DNA from: Candidatus Bathyarchaeota archaeon
Lineage (GTDB): Archaea > Thermoproteota > Bathyarchaeia > Bathyarchaeales > Bathycorpusculaceae
Reading direction: 5' to 3'
NCBI GenBank assembly: GCA_026014595.1
Contig: JAOZHY010000048.1
Coordinates: 306,501-370,500 of the forward strand
DNA: 64,000 nt
The position numbers and the translations under genes were made by a program. Positions 32,714-40,102 of this stretch are shown here, piece by piece (the first letter of the stretch is position 1; every line of letters begins with the position of its first letter). The notes below the pieces were generated by a model. It made no database searches. It worked only from the letters and a program-made list of their open reading frames with translations, and was not told the DNA's origin.

Positions 32714-33951
32714 GCAGTGCTGTTAAGCGGTTAAGGGAAGTTTTACGCGTATTGCCCGTGTTTGGCGCTTCGGCTTCTCCGCAGCGGCAAGTGGTTTATG
32801 ACGTGGCGGAAGTGAAGCTGAAGGATTGCTGGGAGCTGTATAAGCGTGATCCAGCGTGCCGTAGTAGTGTGGATTTGCTTGCTGCAAGTGCTGTGGGCGC
32901 TGGTTTCTACACTACCTGTGCTGTGGGTCAGGAGAAGGCGAAGGAGACCGTTGACGCTTGGTGCAAGCGCGTTAACTTGGATCGCTTGTTGCAGCGTATG
33001 GCTAAGCGTGTGATTGCCTGCGGTAACGATTTCTGGTTGAAGGTTGATGGCGAAGTGGTGCAGCTGCCGCTTGACGCAATAGAGAAAATCGAGATTGAAG
33101 TTTACGAGAAGGATGGCGTGAAGGTGCCGCGGCGTGTAAGCGGCTACAAGCTTAGCGGAGCGTATGGCGGGGGCACTTTGCGGCCTGACGTGGTGATTCA
33201 TTGGCGATTGGAGGATGATGTGCCTTTTGGCTTCGGTATTGGGCTTTTGCAGACGTTGCTTTACACGTTGTCGGTTGGCGGGGATAGGCGTCCAGCGTTT
33301 GCGTGGATGAAAGCGAAAATTGAGCGGATTATGCCTAAAATCTTTGAGAAGTATGCTGGTCCAGATGTTTTGGCGATTTTGGAGAATGCCAGCAAGGCCG
33401 TGACGGATGAGTTTAAGCAGACGATTAGGAACCGTCCGGAGGAGGGCGCTTGGCTGTTCTACGCGGGGAAGGGTGCGAAAGGCTCAGTTACGCCTGTCAC
33501 GATTGACCCGCGTGCGCGATTTGAATATTACATTGACCATATCGTTAACCAGTTCTATTTGGGCTGTGAGACGCCTCTGCCGCGCTTGTTTAGTACGCCT
33601 GGTTTTACTGAGGCGAGTGCACGGACAGCTTTGGATTTGCAGGATATGTTGGTTAAGCCTGTTCAGCGGGATTTCAAGCGGACTGTTGAAGGCGAACTTT
33701 TCGATTGGGTGCTTGCTGGGGCCGGCGTTGACTTTGTGCAGGCGGCTGTTAGGCTTAATTGGGGTAGTCCTGAGACGCCTGCGGTTGTTATGGCGGACTT
33801 GATTGCTGCTGCTGAACAGGGCTTTATACGGCCTGAAGAGTTCCGCAAGAACGCGGTGAAGTTTGGCTGGGAGTTATGGGATGCACCTGCGACGCAGCAG
33901 CAGGCGGCGGAGCGGAAGGCTAAGGTGAGGTGGCTTGTTGAGGAGTATTAA
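32710..33951 (+). CDS. Portal protein
   Basis: 413 residues of the phage portal family. Features include LKDCWELYKRDPACRSSVDLLAASAVGAGFY, RVIACGNDFWLKVDG, the strand pair VVQLPLDAIEKIEIEVYE, VVIHWRLEDDVPFGFGIGLLQTLLY, a long stem helix region, YYIDHIVNQFYLGCETPLPRLFSTPGFTEASARTALDLQ and a C-terminal wing. The portal forms the dodecamer through which DNA is packaged. It starts with GTG overlapping the winged-helix gene by 4 bases. Confidence 0.88.
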   Translation: MSSAVKRLREVLRVLPVFGASASPQRQVVYDVAEVKLKDCWELYKRDPACRSSVDLLAASAVGAGFYTTCAVGQEKAKETVDAWCKRVNLDRLLQRMAKRVIACGNDFWLKVDGEVVQLPLDAIEKIEIEVYEKDGVKVPRRVSGYKLSGAYGGGTLRPDVVIHWRLEDDVPFGFGIGLLQTLLYTLSVGGDRRPAFAWMKAKIERIMPKIFEKYAGPDVLAILENASKAVTDEFKQTIRNRPEEGAWLFYAGKGAKGSVTPVTIDPRARFEYYIDHIVNQFYLGCETPLPRLFSTPGFTEASARTALDLQDMLVKPVQRDFKRTVEGELFDWVLAGAGVDFVQAAVRLNWGSPETPAVVMADLIAAAEQGFIRPEEFRKNAVKFGWELWDAPATQQQAAERKAKVRWLVEEY

Positions 33952-34285
33952 GCGGTTAGGCGGGGTGGTTGAGGCTGTGCGGTTAGCGCGGTTGGTGGCG
34001 GAGCAAGGGCATGGACGACCAGGCGGGTATCATTTTGTGGCGGTGATGGATGACGGCACCTGCCCGGTGTGTGCTCGGTATCATTGTAAGGTGTATCCTG
34101 TTGGCTCTGCGCCTCAGCCGCCTTTGCATCCGAATTGCCGCTGCTACTTGGAACCCGTGTGGGAGCTTGAGCCTATTCCAGGTTTCCGTGACGCGTTGCA
34201 GGTTACTGTGAGGCTTGACATGAACGGTTTGCCCGTTTGTGCAAGAAACCAAAAAGTGGAGGAATATGATGGAAAAAGTGAGTGA
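33935..34285 (+). CDS. Mu gpF/SPP1 gp7-like minor head protein
   Basis: 116 residues with the short C-terminal core of the phage head-morphogenesis family: FVAVMDDGTCPVCARYHCKVYPVGSAPQPPLHPNCRCYLEPV (D-x3-CPxC ... HPNCRC). The usual long N-terminal helical part is missing, so this is a shortened version. It overlaps the portal end by 17 bases with a TTG start. Such proteins help DNA injection or procapsid assembly, and the gene's place right after the portal is the standard one. Confidence 0.8.
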   Translation: MLRSIKRLGGVVEAVRLARLVAEQGHGRPGGYHFVAVMDDGTCPVCARYHCKVYPVGSAPQPPLHPNCRCYLEPVWELEPIPGFRDALQVTVRLDMNGLPVCARNQKVEEYDGKSE

Positions 34286-34811
34286 GAAAATCGGTTGGAA
34301 GGCGCATTGGCGCATAGACAAGTTTGCTGATTCCGATGGCAAGATAGCTGGGGCTTTGCGGGGTGGGCTGTCGATGTTTGATGCGCAGCAACTGTTTCGT
34401 GGCGCATATCGTGGCTTTGAAGAGTTCGAGAATAACGTTGCGCTGAACGAGGGTTTGCAGTTGCTGATTAACTTGATTGCTGGCACGGGCAGTGGCAATG
34501 CATGGAATAACGCGAATGCTTATCTCGGCGTAGGCGATAGCAGCGCAAGTGAATCGCCTTCGCAGACGGGGTTGCAGGGCTCGAATAAGACGTTTAAGCC
34601 GATGGATTCGACTTATCCGCAGCGGACGAATCAGACTTGTGAGTGGCGGGCAACTTTCGGGGCTTCTGACGCGAACCACAGCTGGCAAGAGTTCACGGTG
34701 GTCAACAGCAACAGCGACTCTGGCGTTAACCTGAACCGCAAGGTCGCTGATAAAGGCACGAAATCTTCGGGTGAGACGTGGACGCTTAGTCTGCAGATAA
34801 CGTTCAGTTAA
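34266..34811 (+). CDS. Virion structural protein, unknown role
   Basis: 181 residues from ATG 34266, with GGAGG just upstream. An N-terminal helix pair is followed by ALNEGLQLLINLIAGTGSGNAWNNANAYLGVGDS, NKTFKPMDSTYPQRTNQTCEWRATFGASDANHSWQEFTVVN, then GVNLNRKVADKGTKSSGETWTLSLQITFS. This Asn/Ser/Thr-rich, strand-rich pattern recurs in tail or head structural proteins of archaeal and bacterial head-tail viruses. The exact place in the particle is unknown. Confidence 0.6.
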   Translation: MMEKVSEKIGWKAHWRIDKFADSDGKIAGALRGGLSMFDAQQLFRGAYRGFEEFENNVALNEGLQLLINLIAGTGSGNAWNNANAYLGVGDSSASESPSQTGLQGSNKTFKPMDSTYPQRTNQTCEWRATFGASDANHSWQEFTVVNSNSDSGVNLNRKVADKGTKSSGETWTLSLQITFS

Positions 34812-34827
34812 ACTCGGGGCATAGCGA

Positions 34828-36099
34828 ATGGCGATAACGAGAGTACAGGGTAACGCTCGCGGAGTAGCAAACTCTGGAAACTCAGTTTCCATAACCATGA
34901 GTAGCGCTCCAACACAGGGAAACGTTTTAGTGTTAACTTTCGGCTTAAGCGAAGGCTCAAATTATCCGACAAATAAAGTAAGCAATATAACGCAAAGTGG
35001 CGTTTCTTGGAGTCTCGTAGTCGCCAAAACCATTTCTGGTCAAATGGATGGCGAAATCTGGCTCGGCACCGTTGGCGCAAATGCATCACCTAATATCACA
35101 GTAAATTTAGATAGTGCAATCGAAGTTGGAGCAGTCGCCGATGTATGCGAGTATTCAGGTGTGGCAATAGTTGATAAAACGGCTTCAGCAAACGGGTCAG
35201 ACCACAACCCGAAAACTGGAACAACCGAAACAACGACGCAAGCTGAAGAATTATGGATTGGATGTATCAGTACATATGGTACACAAACAAATCCAGAAAA
35301 CGGTTTCACGCTTTTGGATGGAGCACAATACGGCAATTATATGTCACTTGGTTTTTTGGAAAAAATCGTCTCGGCGACAGGTCAAGCACAGAGCGGTGTA
35401 ATAACAAACGATATATGGACAGATTGGAGCGGATGTATTGCAACTTTTAATGCATCCTCGCCGTCGCCGCCTACTTTTGACTATATTCAACTCTACACAG
35501 AAGGTTCAGGTAAAAAGTTGCGTTATCGAGCACGCGCTTTCGGCTCAGAAACCGCCTATGAACAGGTCATGGGTACAGCGCAGGAGCAAACTTACATCGT
35601 CTGCAACAGCACAGCACAAGCGCACGCGCAGAACAAACATTTCATATCGCTGTTCAACGGTTCGGGAAGCGGGAAAAAACTTGTAATCAAGGATATTCGA
35701 TGGAAAAACGCGCAGTTGGCAGCCATCACCAACCCAACAGCTATCCAAATCGACATTAAACGCATCACCGCGCAGGGAAGCGGTGGAACATCGCTTACAC
35801 CGCAGAAACTCGACAGCGCCAACACAAACGTTCCAGCGCAGATTACAGCGTTAGAAGCGCCTACGACAGCGCCAACTGAAGACGTGGCGCTGATTCCGCT
35901 TTACGCTAATCAAGAAGAGGTGCAGGTTGCCAGCGAGTGGGCGCACACGCTTCTTCCACTGTTCGGGCGCGGAACAAGAAAATCTCAGTGCCAACAGATA
36001 GTCCTGCGTGAGGGTGAGGGCATCACGATTAAAGAGATTAGTGCTGAGGGCTCTCCTGCGGGCGCTTCAAGTTTCCAAATTATATTCACGTTGGAGTGA
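34828..36099 (+). CDS. Two-domain tail/adhesion protein
   Basis: 423 residues. Residues 1-210 form one beta-rich domain (GNSVSITMSSAPTQGNVLVLTFGLS, IWLGTVGANASPNITVNL, ATFNAS). After a SPSPP linker, residues ~220-423 form a second domain that is a paralogue of the whole next gene: ISLFNGSGSGKKLVIKDIRWKNAQL and IVLREGEGITIKEIS. It is likely a receptor-binding or decoration protein of the virion. Its second domain is duplicated as a free protein next door. Confidence 0.6.
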   Translation: MAITRVQGNARGVANSGNSVSITMSSAPTQGNVLVLTFGLSEGSNYPTNKVSNITQSGVSWSLVVAKTISGQMDGEIWLGTVGANASPNITVNLDSAIEVGAVADVCEYSGVAIVDKTASANGSDHNPKTGTTETTTQAEELWIGCISTYGTQTNPENGFTLLDGAQYGNYMSLGFLEKIVSATGQAQSGVITNDIWTDWSGCIATFNASSPSPPTFDYIQLYTEGSGKKLRYRARAFGSETAYEQVMGTAQEQTYIVCNSTAQAHAQNKHFISLFNGSGSGKKLVIKDIRWKNAQLAAITNPTAIQIDIKRITAQGSGGTSLTPQKLDSANTNVPAQITALEAPTTAPTEDVALIPLYANQEEVQVASEWAHTLLPLFGRGTRKSQCQQIVLREGEGITIKEISAEGSPAGASSFQIIFTLE

Positions 36100-36108
36100 G
36101 GTGAAAAA

Positions 36109-36735
36109 ATGAGTGAATCATACATTCAAGTACCGACAGATAGCTCAGGAAAAAAGGTGCGCACCAGAGAGCGGACAGTCGGCTCGGACACAGTTCACGA
36201 GCAGCAGGTCTGCGAAGTAGAACTGCCCACGTACATCGTTGGCAACAGCGACACGGCGGGCATCGCAAACGCGCAGAACAAAGTTTACATGGCGTTGTTC
36301 AACGGTTCGGGCAGCGGAAAAATCGTGAAAATCCGCGAAATCTGGATTCTAAACGCGCAGTTAACTGCGGTGACGGGTGTCGGCGTAGAATGGGATGTTG
36401 ACACGATTAGTTCAGCGCCGACTGGCGGAACATCTCTAACGCCGAAAAAGATGGACAGTCAAAATCCAAGTTTGCCAGCGCAGATTACGGTGATGGAAGC
36501 GCCGACGGGTGATGCAACTAAAGTTGCAACGCTGTTTCCCGTGTACCTAAGCAACGACGAGGTTATCACAACACAGTTCGGCGCGGTTTTGTGCAACATG
36601 ATGCCCGTGTACCCAGCGATTCCGAAAGAATGCCAAGACATCGTACTGCGTGAAGGTGAAGGCATCCAAGTCAAGCAGATAACCAACACTACGGTTGGCA
36701 AGGCGTATGTGTTAATGGTGTTCACGGTGGAGTAA
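36109..36735 (+). CDS. Virion beta-domain protein, paralogue of upstream C-terminal domain
   Basis: 208 residues. MALFNGSGSGKIVKIREIWILNAQLTAV, GGTSLTPKKMDSQNPSLPAQITVMEAPT and DIVLREGEGIQVKQI align along the full length with residues ~220-423 of the upstream protein. The start has AGGTGAAAAA before the ATG. It is likely another copy of the same virion building block, perhaps making a mixed oligomer. Confidence 0.6.
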   Translation: MSESYIQVPTDSSGKKVRTRERTVGSDTVHEQQVCEVELPTYIVGNSDTAGIANAQNKVYMALFNGSGSGKIVKIREIWILNAQLTAVTGVGVEWDVDTISSAPTGGTSLTPKKMDSQNPSLPAQITVMEAPTGDATKVATLFPVYLSNDEVITTQFGAVLCNMMPVYPAIPKECQDIVLREGEGIQVKQITNTTVGKAYVLMVFTVE

Positions 36736-36736
36736 C

Positions 36737-37432
36737 ATGAGCGTTATAATGCAGCAGTTTTGGCTTTCAGGCGAATGGAGTGGCGGCGCAACCTTAAAGC
36801 AAGTAACAGACGCAGTGGGACTTTCCGACGCAGTTCTCCGCCATAAAACGCTGGCAATCTCAGATTCTGTTGGGCTTGCGGATGCGCCGTTGAAAAACTG
36901 GACACCGCAAGTTTCCGATGTCATATCGCTTGTTGACGCTTTGTTGCGGAATAAGCAGTTAGCAGTTGCTGACGCTTTGTCGCTGGCTGACGTAGTTCTT
37001 CGAAACAAGCAATTCACCATAGCGGACAATGTTAGCTTAACTGAATTAGTAAACGTAATCTCTGAAGTGGTGAAGTATGTTTCTGACGCCGTCGGGTTGA
37101 CAGACGCCACGTTGGTTAACAAGTCTGCTGTTGTGTCGGATGTCGTAGGCGTTCTGGATGTGGTGTTGCGTCATAAGCCTGCTATTTCCGTTTTGGATGT
37201 GGTTGCTATTACTGAGGCTGTTTTGGCGCATAAGTTGTTGGCGGTGTCGGATTCGGTTTCGCTTGCGGAGTTAATTGCCAAGTATGGTGAAAGTGTGGCA
37301 TTTTGGATTGCTTCGCGTGGTTTCAGCCAAATCTCTGTTGTTTCGGAAGATTTCCGACAGGTTAACGTTGCCAGCCGCCCGTTCAAACAAATAAACATTG
37401 CAAGTCGCGACTTGGAGGTGAAGGCTGAGTGA
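36737..37432 (+). CDS. Repeat-rich tail fibre-like protein
   Basis: 231 residues built from about eight copies of a 20-25-residue unit with the pattern D-x-V-x-L-x-D-x-V-L-x-x-K, e.g. TDAVGLSDAVLRHKTLAIS, SDSVGLADAPLKNW and ADALSLADVVLRNKQFTIA. The last ~45 residues differ (RGFSQISVVSEDFRQVNVASRPFKQINIASRDL) and form three shorter repeats. Regular repeats suggest a solenoid or fibrous shaft. It starts 1 base after the previous gene's stop. Confidence 0.6.
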   Translation: MSVIMQQFWLSGEWSGGATLKQVTDAVGLSDAVLRHKTLAISDSVGLADAPLKNWTPQVSDVISLVDALLRNKQLAVADALSLADVVLRNKQFTIADNVSLTELVNVISEVVKYVSDAVGLTDATLVNKSAVVSDVVGVLDVVLRHKPAISVLDVVAITEAVLAHKLLAVSDSVSLAELIAKYGESVAFWIASRGFSQISVVSEDFRQVNVASRPFKQINIASRDLEVKAE

Positions 37433-37713
37433 CGCAGGTTTTCCAAGGCGAAACCATCAGCAAGCAGTACACGTTCACGGATAAAAACGGAGCTCTGCTT
37501 GACCCTGACAACATCATCATTAAAATCATCGACCCGTCTGGAGTAACGGCTGCGACTCCGACTTTGACGCGTATAAGCGAAGGCGTTTACGAGTTGAATT
37601 ATACTTTGGCGTCTGACGCGGCGAAGGGTTTGTGGGTTATCTTTTTGACGGCGACTAAAGGCACGAATACGGAGAAGATGTTGGAAGTGTTTGAGGTGTT
37701 GTTGTCGCGATGA
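37429..37713 (+). CDS. Ig-like beta domain protein of the tail-fibre module
   Basis: 94 residues, GTG start overlapping the previous stop by 4 bases. QVFQGETISKQYTFTDKNGALLDPDNIIIKIIDPSGV, SEGVYELNYTLASDAAKGLWVIFLTATKG is the typical strand order of an Ig-like or BppU-type N-terminal domain of phage adhesins. It probably attaches to or caps the fibre module. Confidence 0.6.
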   Translation: MTQVFQGETISKQYTFTDKNGALLDPDNIIIKIIDPSGVTAATPTLTRISEGVYELNYTLASDAAKGLWVIFLTATKGTNTEKMLEVFEVLLSR

Positions 37714-37790
37714 CGCGGTGTAGCTGCGGAGCTAATGCTACTGTGTTTGAGACTGACGTCGGGTTAAGAGTAGGGAGAGAGGTCGGTTAA
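37710..37790 (+). CDS. Tiny Cys-containing peptide gene (26 aa)
   Basis: ATG 37710 overlaps the previous stop as ATGA and the frame ends at TAA 37788-37790. The product begins MTRCSCGANATVFETDVGL. The CSCG motif and coupling are suggestive, but the length makes translation uncertain. It may only serve to pass ribosomes to the winged-helix gene, which begins 1 base later. Confidence 0.3.
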   Translation: MTRCSCGANATVFETDVGLRVGREVG

Positions 37791-37791
37791 A

Positions 37792-38031
37792 GTGAAAGAA
37801 CGCGAGCGTGACTTGATGCGCAAAATCATGCTTGAATTGCTGATGAAGGGGTATGTGCATTGGACGGACCTGAAAAAGCGAGCGCTAGGGTCCTGCTTTC
37901 CGTTCGCCACGGATGCTACTTTTGCCCGGCAGATGCGGTATCTTTTGGCATGTGGCTTTATTGAAAAGCGGTCGCGTGGCGTTTATGCCATAACCGATAA
38001 GGGCAAGCAGTACCTCAAAATTTTGACGTAG
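37792..38031 (+). CDS. Small winged-helix protein (paralogue 2)
   Basis: 79 residues, GTG start. ERERDLMRKIMLELLMKGYVHWTDLKKRALGSCFPFATDATFARQMRYLLACGFIEKRSRGVYAITDKGKQYLKIL is a winged helix of the same type as 32471-32713. It ends the first structural operon, just before a T-rich gap. It could control the downstream tail promoter. Target inferred from position only. Confidence 0.65.
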   Translation: MKERERDLMRKIMLELLMKGYVHWTDLKKRALGSCFPFATDATFARQMRYLLACGFIEKRSRGVYAITDKGKQYLKILT

Positions 38032-38119
38032 TTTTGAGGACGTTTTTTCGAGTACATGTTTTTTAAGTCTTGTTTTTCAGCAAAAACTGTTAAATTCTTT
38101 CACGTTTGCAGTTTAAAGT
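38032..38119 (+). promoter_or_regulatory. T-rich gap with likely terminator and tail-operon promoter
   Basis: The only sizeable plus-strand gap inside the structural region. It has several T runs (GTTTTTTCG, GTTTTTTAAG, TTGTTTTTC), which in archaea can end transcription, and TTTAAAG at 38111-38117 close to the next ATG. Another TATA-like TTAAATTC lies at 38090-38097, about 25 bases before the ATG. Both a terminator and a new promoter are plausible. Confidence 0.4.
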
Positions 38120-38326
38120 ATGGAAACAGCGATTTCAGCCGTAATAAGCCTTATTCTGGCTTTGCTGTCGATTGCGTTTGGCACAAAATACCAACAGGGG
38201 AAAGCGAAAGCGCAGCAGCTCTCACAGTTGCTGAAGCTGATTGTGGATGCGGCGGAAGACGACAAAGTTTCTGAAGATGAGTTCCAGAAAATTGTCGCTG
38301 CGGCTAAGAAGTTAATGGAGGCGTAA
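38120..38326 (+). CDS. Small membrane protein, holin-like candidate
   Basis: 68 residues: one N-terminal membrane helix (ETAISAVISLILALLSIAFG) followed by a charged helical tail (AKAQQLSQLLKLIVDAAEDDKVSEDEFQKIVAAAKKL). It resembles short phage membrane proteins sometimes labelled holin-like, and a host-envelope role is likely. A second, two-helix candidate lies at 47024-47269. No endolysin gene accompanies either. Confidence 0.55.
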   Translation: METAISAVISLILALLSIAFGTKYQQGKAKAQQLSQLLKLIVDAAEDDKVSEDEFQKIVAAAKKLMEA

Positions 38327-38330
38327 CGCC

Positions 38331-38768
38331 TTGAAGTACAGGCTACTTCTAACGGTTGTTTTAGCCGTGATTTTGACTGGTGTTTTGGTTGGCGCTGTTT
38401 TGGTTTCGCAGGTGCATATTCCCGCTGTCGGTAACGTGAAAACGGTGGGGATTGAAGCTTTCAGTGATGCCAATTATGCTGTTCCGTTGACGCAGATTAA
38501 TTGGGGTGCATTGTCACCTGGGGAGACTAAAAACTTCACTTGCTACGTGAAAAGCACGTCTAATGTGAATGCTTCCTTAACGGTTGCTACGAATAATTGG
38601 AGTCCCAGCCAAGCAGCAACATATATAACGCTTAACTGGAACCGAGAGGGTACAATAATCAAGCCAGGCGAAGTTCTTACTGCAATATTCACCATACAAG
38701 TCAGCCAAGCGGTTCAGAACGTAAGTAGCTTTAACTTCGACATTGTAATTACTGCGACGGAGGCGTAG
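38331..38768 (+). CDS. Viral 'INWG' surface protein, homologue of host surface proteins
   Basis: 145 residues with a signal or anchor helix (residues 4-28) and the domain QINWGALSPGETKNFTCYVKSTSNVNASL, ATYITLNWNREGTIIKPGE, VSSFNFDIVITATEA. Motif order and spacing match the host proteins at 19514-20053 and 18668-19375. The start is TTG with GGAGGC about 10 bases before. It is probably exported by the infected cell, so it may alter the host surface (for example superinfection exclusion) or be part of the particle. The homology is visible; the role is inferred. Confidence 0.7.
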   Translation: MKYRLLLTVVLAVILTGVLVGAVLVSQVHIPAVGNVKTVGIEAFSDANYAVPLTQINWGALSPGETKNFTCYVKSTSNVNASLTVATNNWSPSQAATYITLNWNREGTIIKPGEVLTAIFTIQVSQAVQNVSSFNFDIVITATEA

Positions 38769-38770
38769 GC

Positions 38771-39088
38771 TTGGCGTATTACTGCACTATTAGCGCGGTG
38801 AGAACTATTCTGCGTATCGACGAAGGCGACTTAACGTTTGACGCTGAACTGGAGGCGTGCGTAGCAAGCGCAAGCGCAATCGTGGATGCTTTGCTCATGG
38901 CAGAGGGTTTATCAGTGCCTACTGTTGTGCCGCAGTTGGTGGCGGATGCGGCAGCGCATTACGCTGCGTGGATGTTCAGGCGACGGCGTGATCCTGAGGG
39001 AGCGGAAGCGTTTTGGGTTGAGGCGGAGCGGCTACTTACTACGTACATTGCAGGCGAGTCTGGCGGGTTTTGGGTGACTTCGGCATGA
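38771..39088 (+). CDS. Head-tail connector protein
   Basis: 105 residues, all helical: ISAVRTILRIDEGDLTFDAELEACVASASAIVDALLMAEGL, VPQLVADAAAHYAAWMFRRRRDPEGAEAFWVEAERLL. This is the pattern of gp6/gp15-type adaptor proteins that bind under the portal. It begins 2 bases after the upstream stop and overlaps the next gene by 4 bases. Confidence 0.75.
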   Translation: MAYYCTISAVRTILRIDEGDLTFDAELEACVASASAIVDALLMAEGLSVPTVVPQLVADAAAHYAAWMFRRRRDPEGAEAFWVEAERLLTTYIAGESGGFWVTSA

Positions 39089-39513
39089 TTGAGGTTGAAG
39101 TGTCAACGCGTGGCCTTGAGTTTGATGAGGTTGCCAGCAGATTCAGTCGTGAGCTTAAGCAGGCGTTTGTTGAGCGGTTGGCGGATGTGGCGTGGGCTGC
39201 TGCGTTTTATGGTGCGCCTTATCGTACGGGCAGGCTTGCTGATAGCATTGTGAAGGATGTTTATGGAGATGAGGCGCGGATTATGGCTTTGGCGACTTAT
39301 GCAGTGTTTGTGGAGAAGGGCACGGCTCCGCATGAGATTCGTCCTGTTAACGCGAGTGTATTAAGATTTGAGACAGTTGGCGGAGAAATAGTTTTCACAA
39401 GGCTTGTGCGGCATCCTGGCACTAGACCTAACCCATTCATGGAACGTGCTGCTGAGGAAGCTCGCAGTAAGGCGGAGGAAGTTTTCGCTGAATTGTGGCT
39501 GGAGATGATTTAA
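39085..39513 (+). CDS. HK97 gp10-like tail completion protein
   Basis: 142 residues from ATG 39085 (ATGA overlap). IEVEVSTRGLEFDEVASRFSRELKQAFVERLADVAWAAAFYGAPYRTGRLADSIVKDVY, then ALATYAVFVEKGTAPHEIRP and RHPGTRPNPFMERAAEEA. The Y-R/K-T-G-x-L-x-x-S and Y-A-x-F-V/Y-E-x-G-T motifs are hallmarks of the HK97 gp10 family, which completes the tail-head junction. Confidence 0.85.
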   Translation: MIEVEVSTRGLEFDEVASRFSRELKQAFVERLADVAWAAAFYGAPYRTGRLADSIVKDVYGDEARIMALATYAVFVEKGTAPHEIRPVNASVLRFETVGGEIVFTRLVRHPGTRPNPFMERAAEEARSKAEEVFAELWLEMI

Positions 39514-39592
39514 CACGGGCTTCTATGCGGGTTATAAGGCGGTTTTCGACGCGGTTAAGGCCGCTATCGAAAATGTTGAGAACATCAGGACT

Positions 39593-39937
39593 GTGGTTTT
39601 AGGCGAGCAGTTTACGCTTGGTGGCTTGCCTAAAGCGGTGATCAACGCTATGCCCTCGTCTGTGAAGCCTGGCGCTTTAACAAGGCGATTCGAGTTGCAA
39701 ATCAACTTTAGCGTTGTTGTGGTGATTTTGGAATATGAGCCGCGCGACTGGTTTGAAGACGTTATCAAAGTCATGGGCGACGTGGTGGATGCGGTTGTGG
39801 CTGACTCCACGTTAAACGGCGCGGTCCGATATGTGCATCCGACTACGTTCAGCCCTGGCGAAATCAAGTTTCGCGATAAAACGTTGTATGGCGGGGTTGT
39901 AGGTTTCGCCGCGTATAAGTCATATGTGGTGACATAA
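39593..39937 (+). CDS. Minor tail / tail terminator-like protein (start unclear)
   Basis: 114 residues from the first canonical start, GTG 39593. LGEQFTLGGLPKAVINAMPSSVKPG, FELQINFSVVVVILEYEPRDWFEDVIKVMGDVVDAV fit the fold of phage tail terminators. In the same frame the sequence stays open upstream to 39509 and reads NTGFYAGYKAVFDAVKAAIE, then NVENIRTVVLG, clearly protein-like, but has no ATG, GTG or TTG there. The real start may be non-canonical, or a +1 shift at the gp10 stop may join the frames. Confidence 0.65.
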   Translation: MVLGEQFTLGGLPKAVINAMPSSVKPGALTRRFELQINFSVVVVILEYEPRDWFEDVIKVMGDVVDAVVADSTLNGAVRYVHPTTFSPGEIKFRDKTLYGGVVGFAAYKSYVVT

Positions 39938-40101
39938 TGGAAAGGCAGGTTGAGTTAAGCGGGAAAGAGTTTGCTAGCTGTCAAGGGTGCCCAGCTTTGC
40001 TGGGTTTTAATTGGCAGCGGAGCAAAGGCAGGGATGTGGTGTACGTAGTATGTCAAGTGACAGAGTGCATCCTGCAAGTGGAGAAGGAGGTGAAGCGGTA
40101 A
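39937..40101 (+). CDS. Small Cys-rich protein (54 aa) in tail operon
   Basis: ATG 39937 overlaps the upstream stop (TAATG). The product has SCQGCPALLGFNWQRSKGRDVVYVVCQVTEC, a four-Cys pattern (C-x2-C ... C-x4-C) able to bind zinc, and ends with a Lys/Glu helix. GGAGGTGAAG near its end serves as binding site for the tail tube gene. No family recognised, but the overlaps on both sides support expression. Confidence 0.6.
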   Translation: MERQVELSGKEFASCQGCPALLGFNWQRSKGRDVVYVVCQVTECILQVEKEVKR

Positions 40102-40102
40102 G

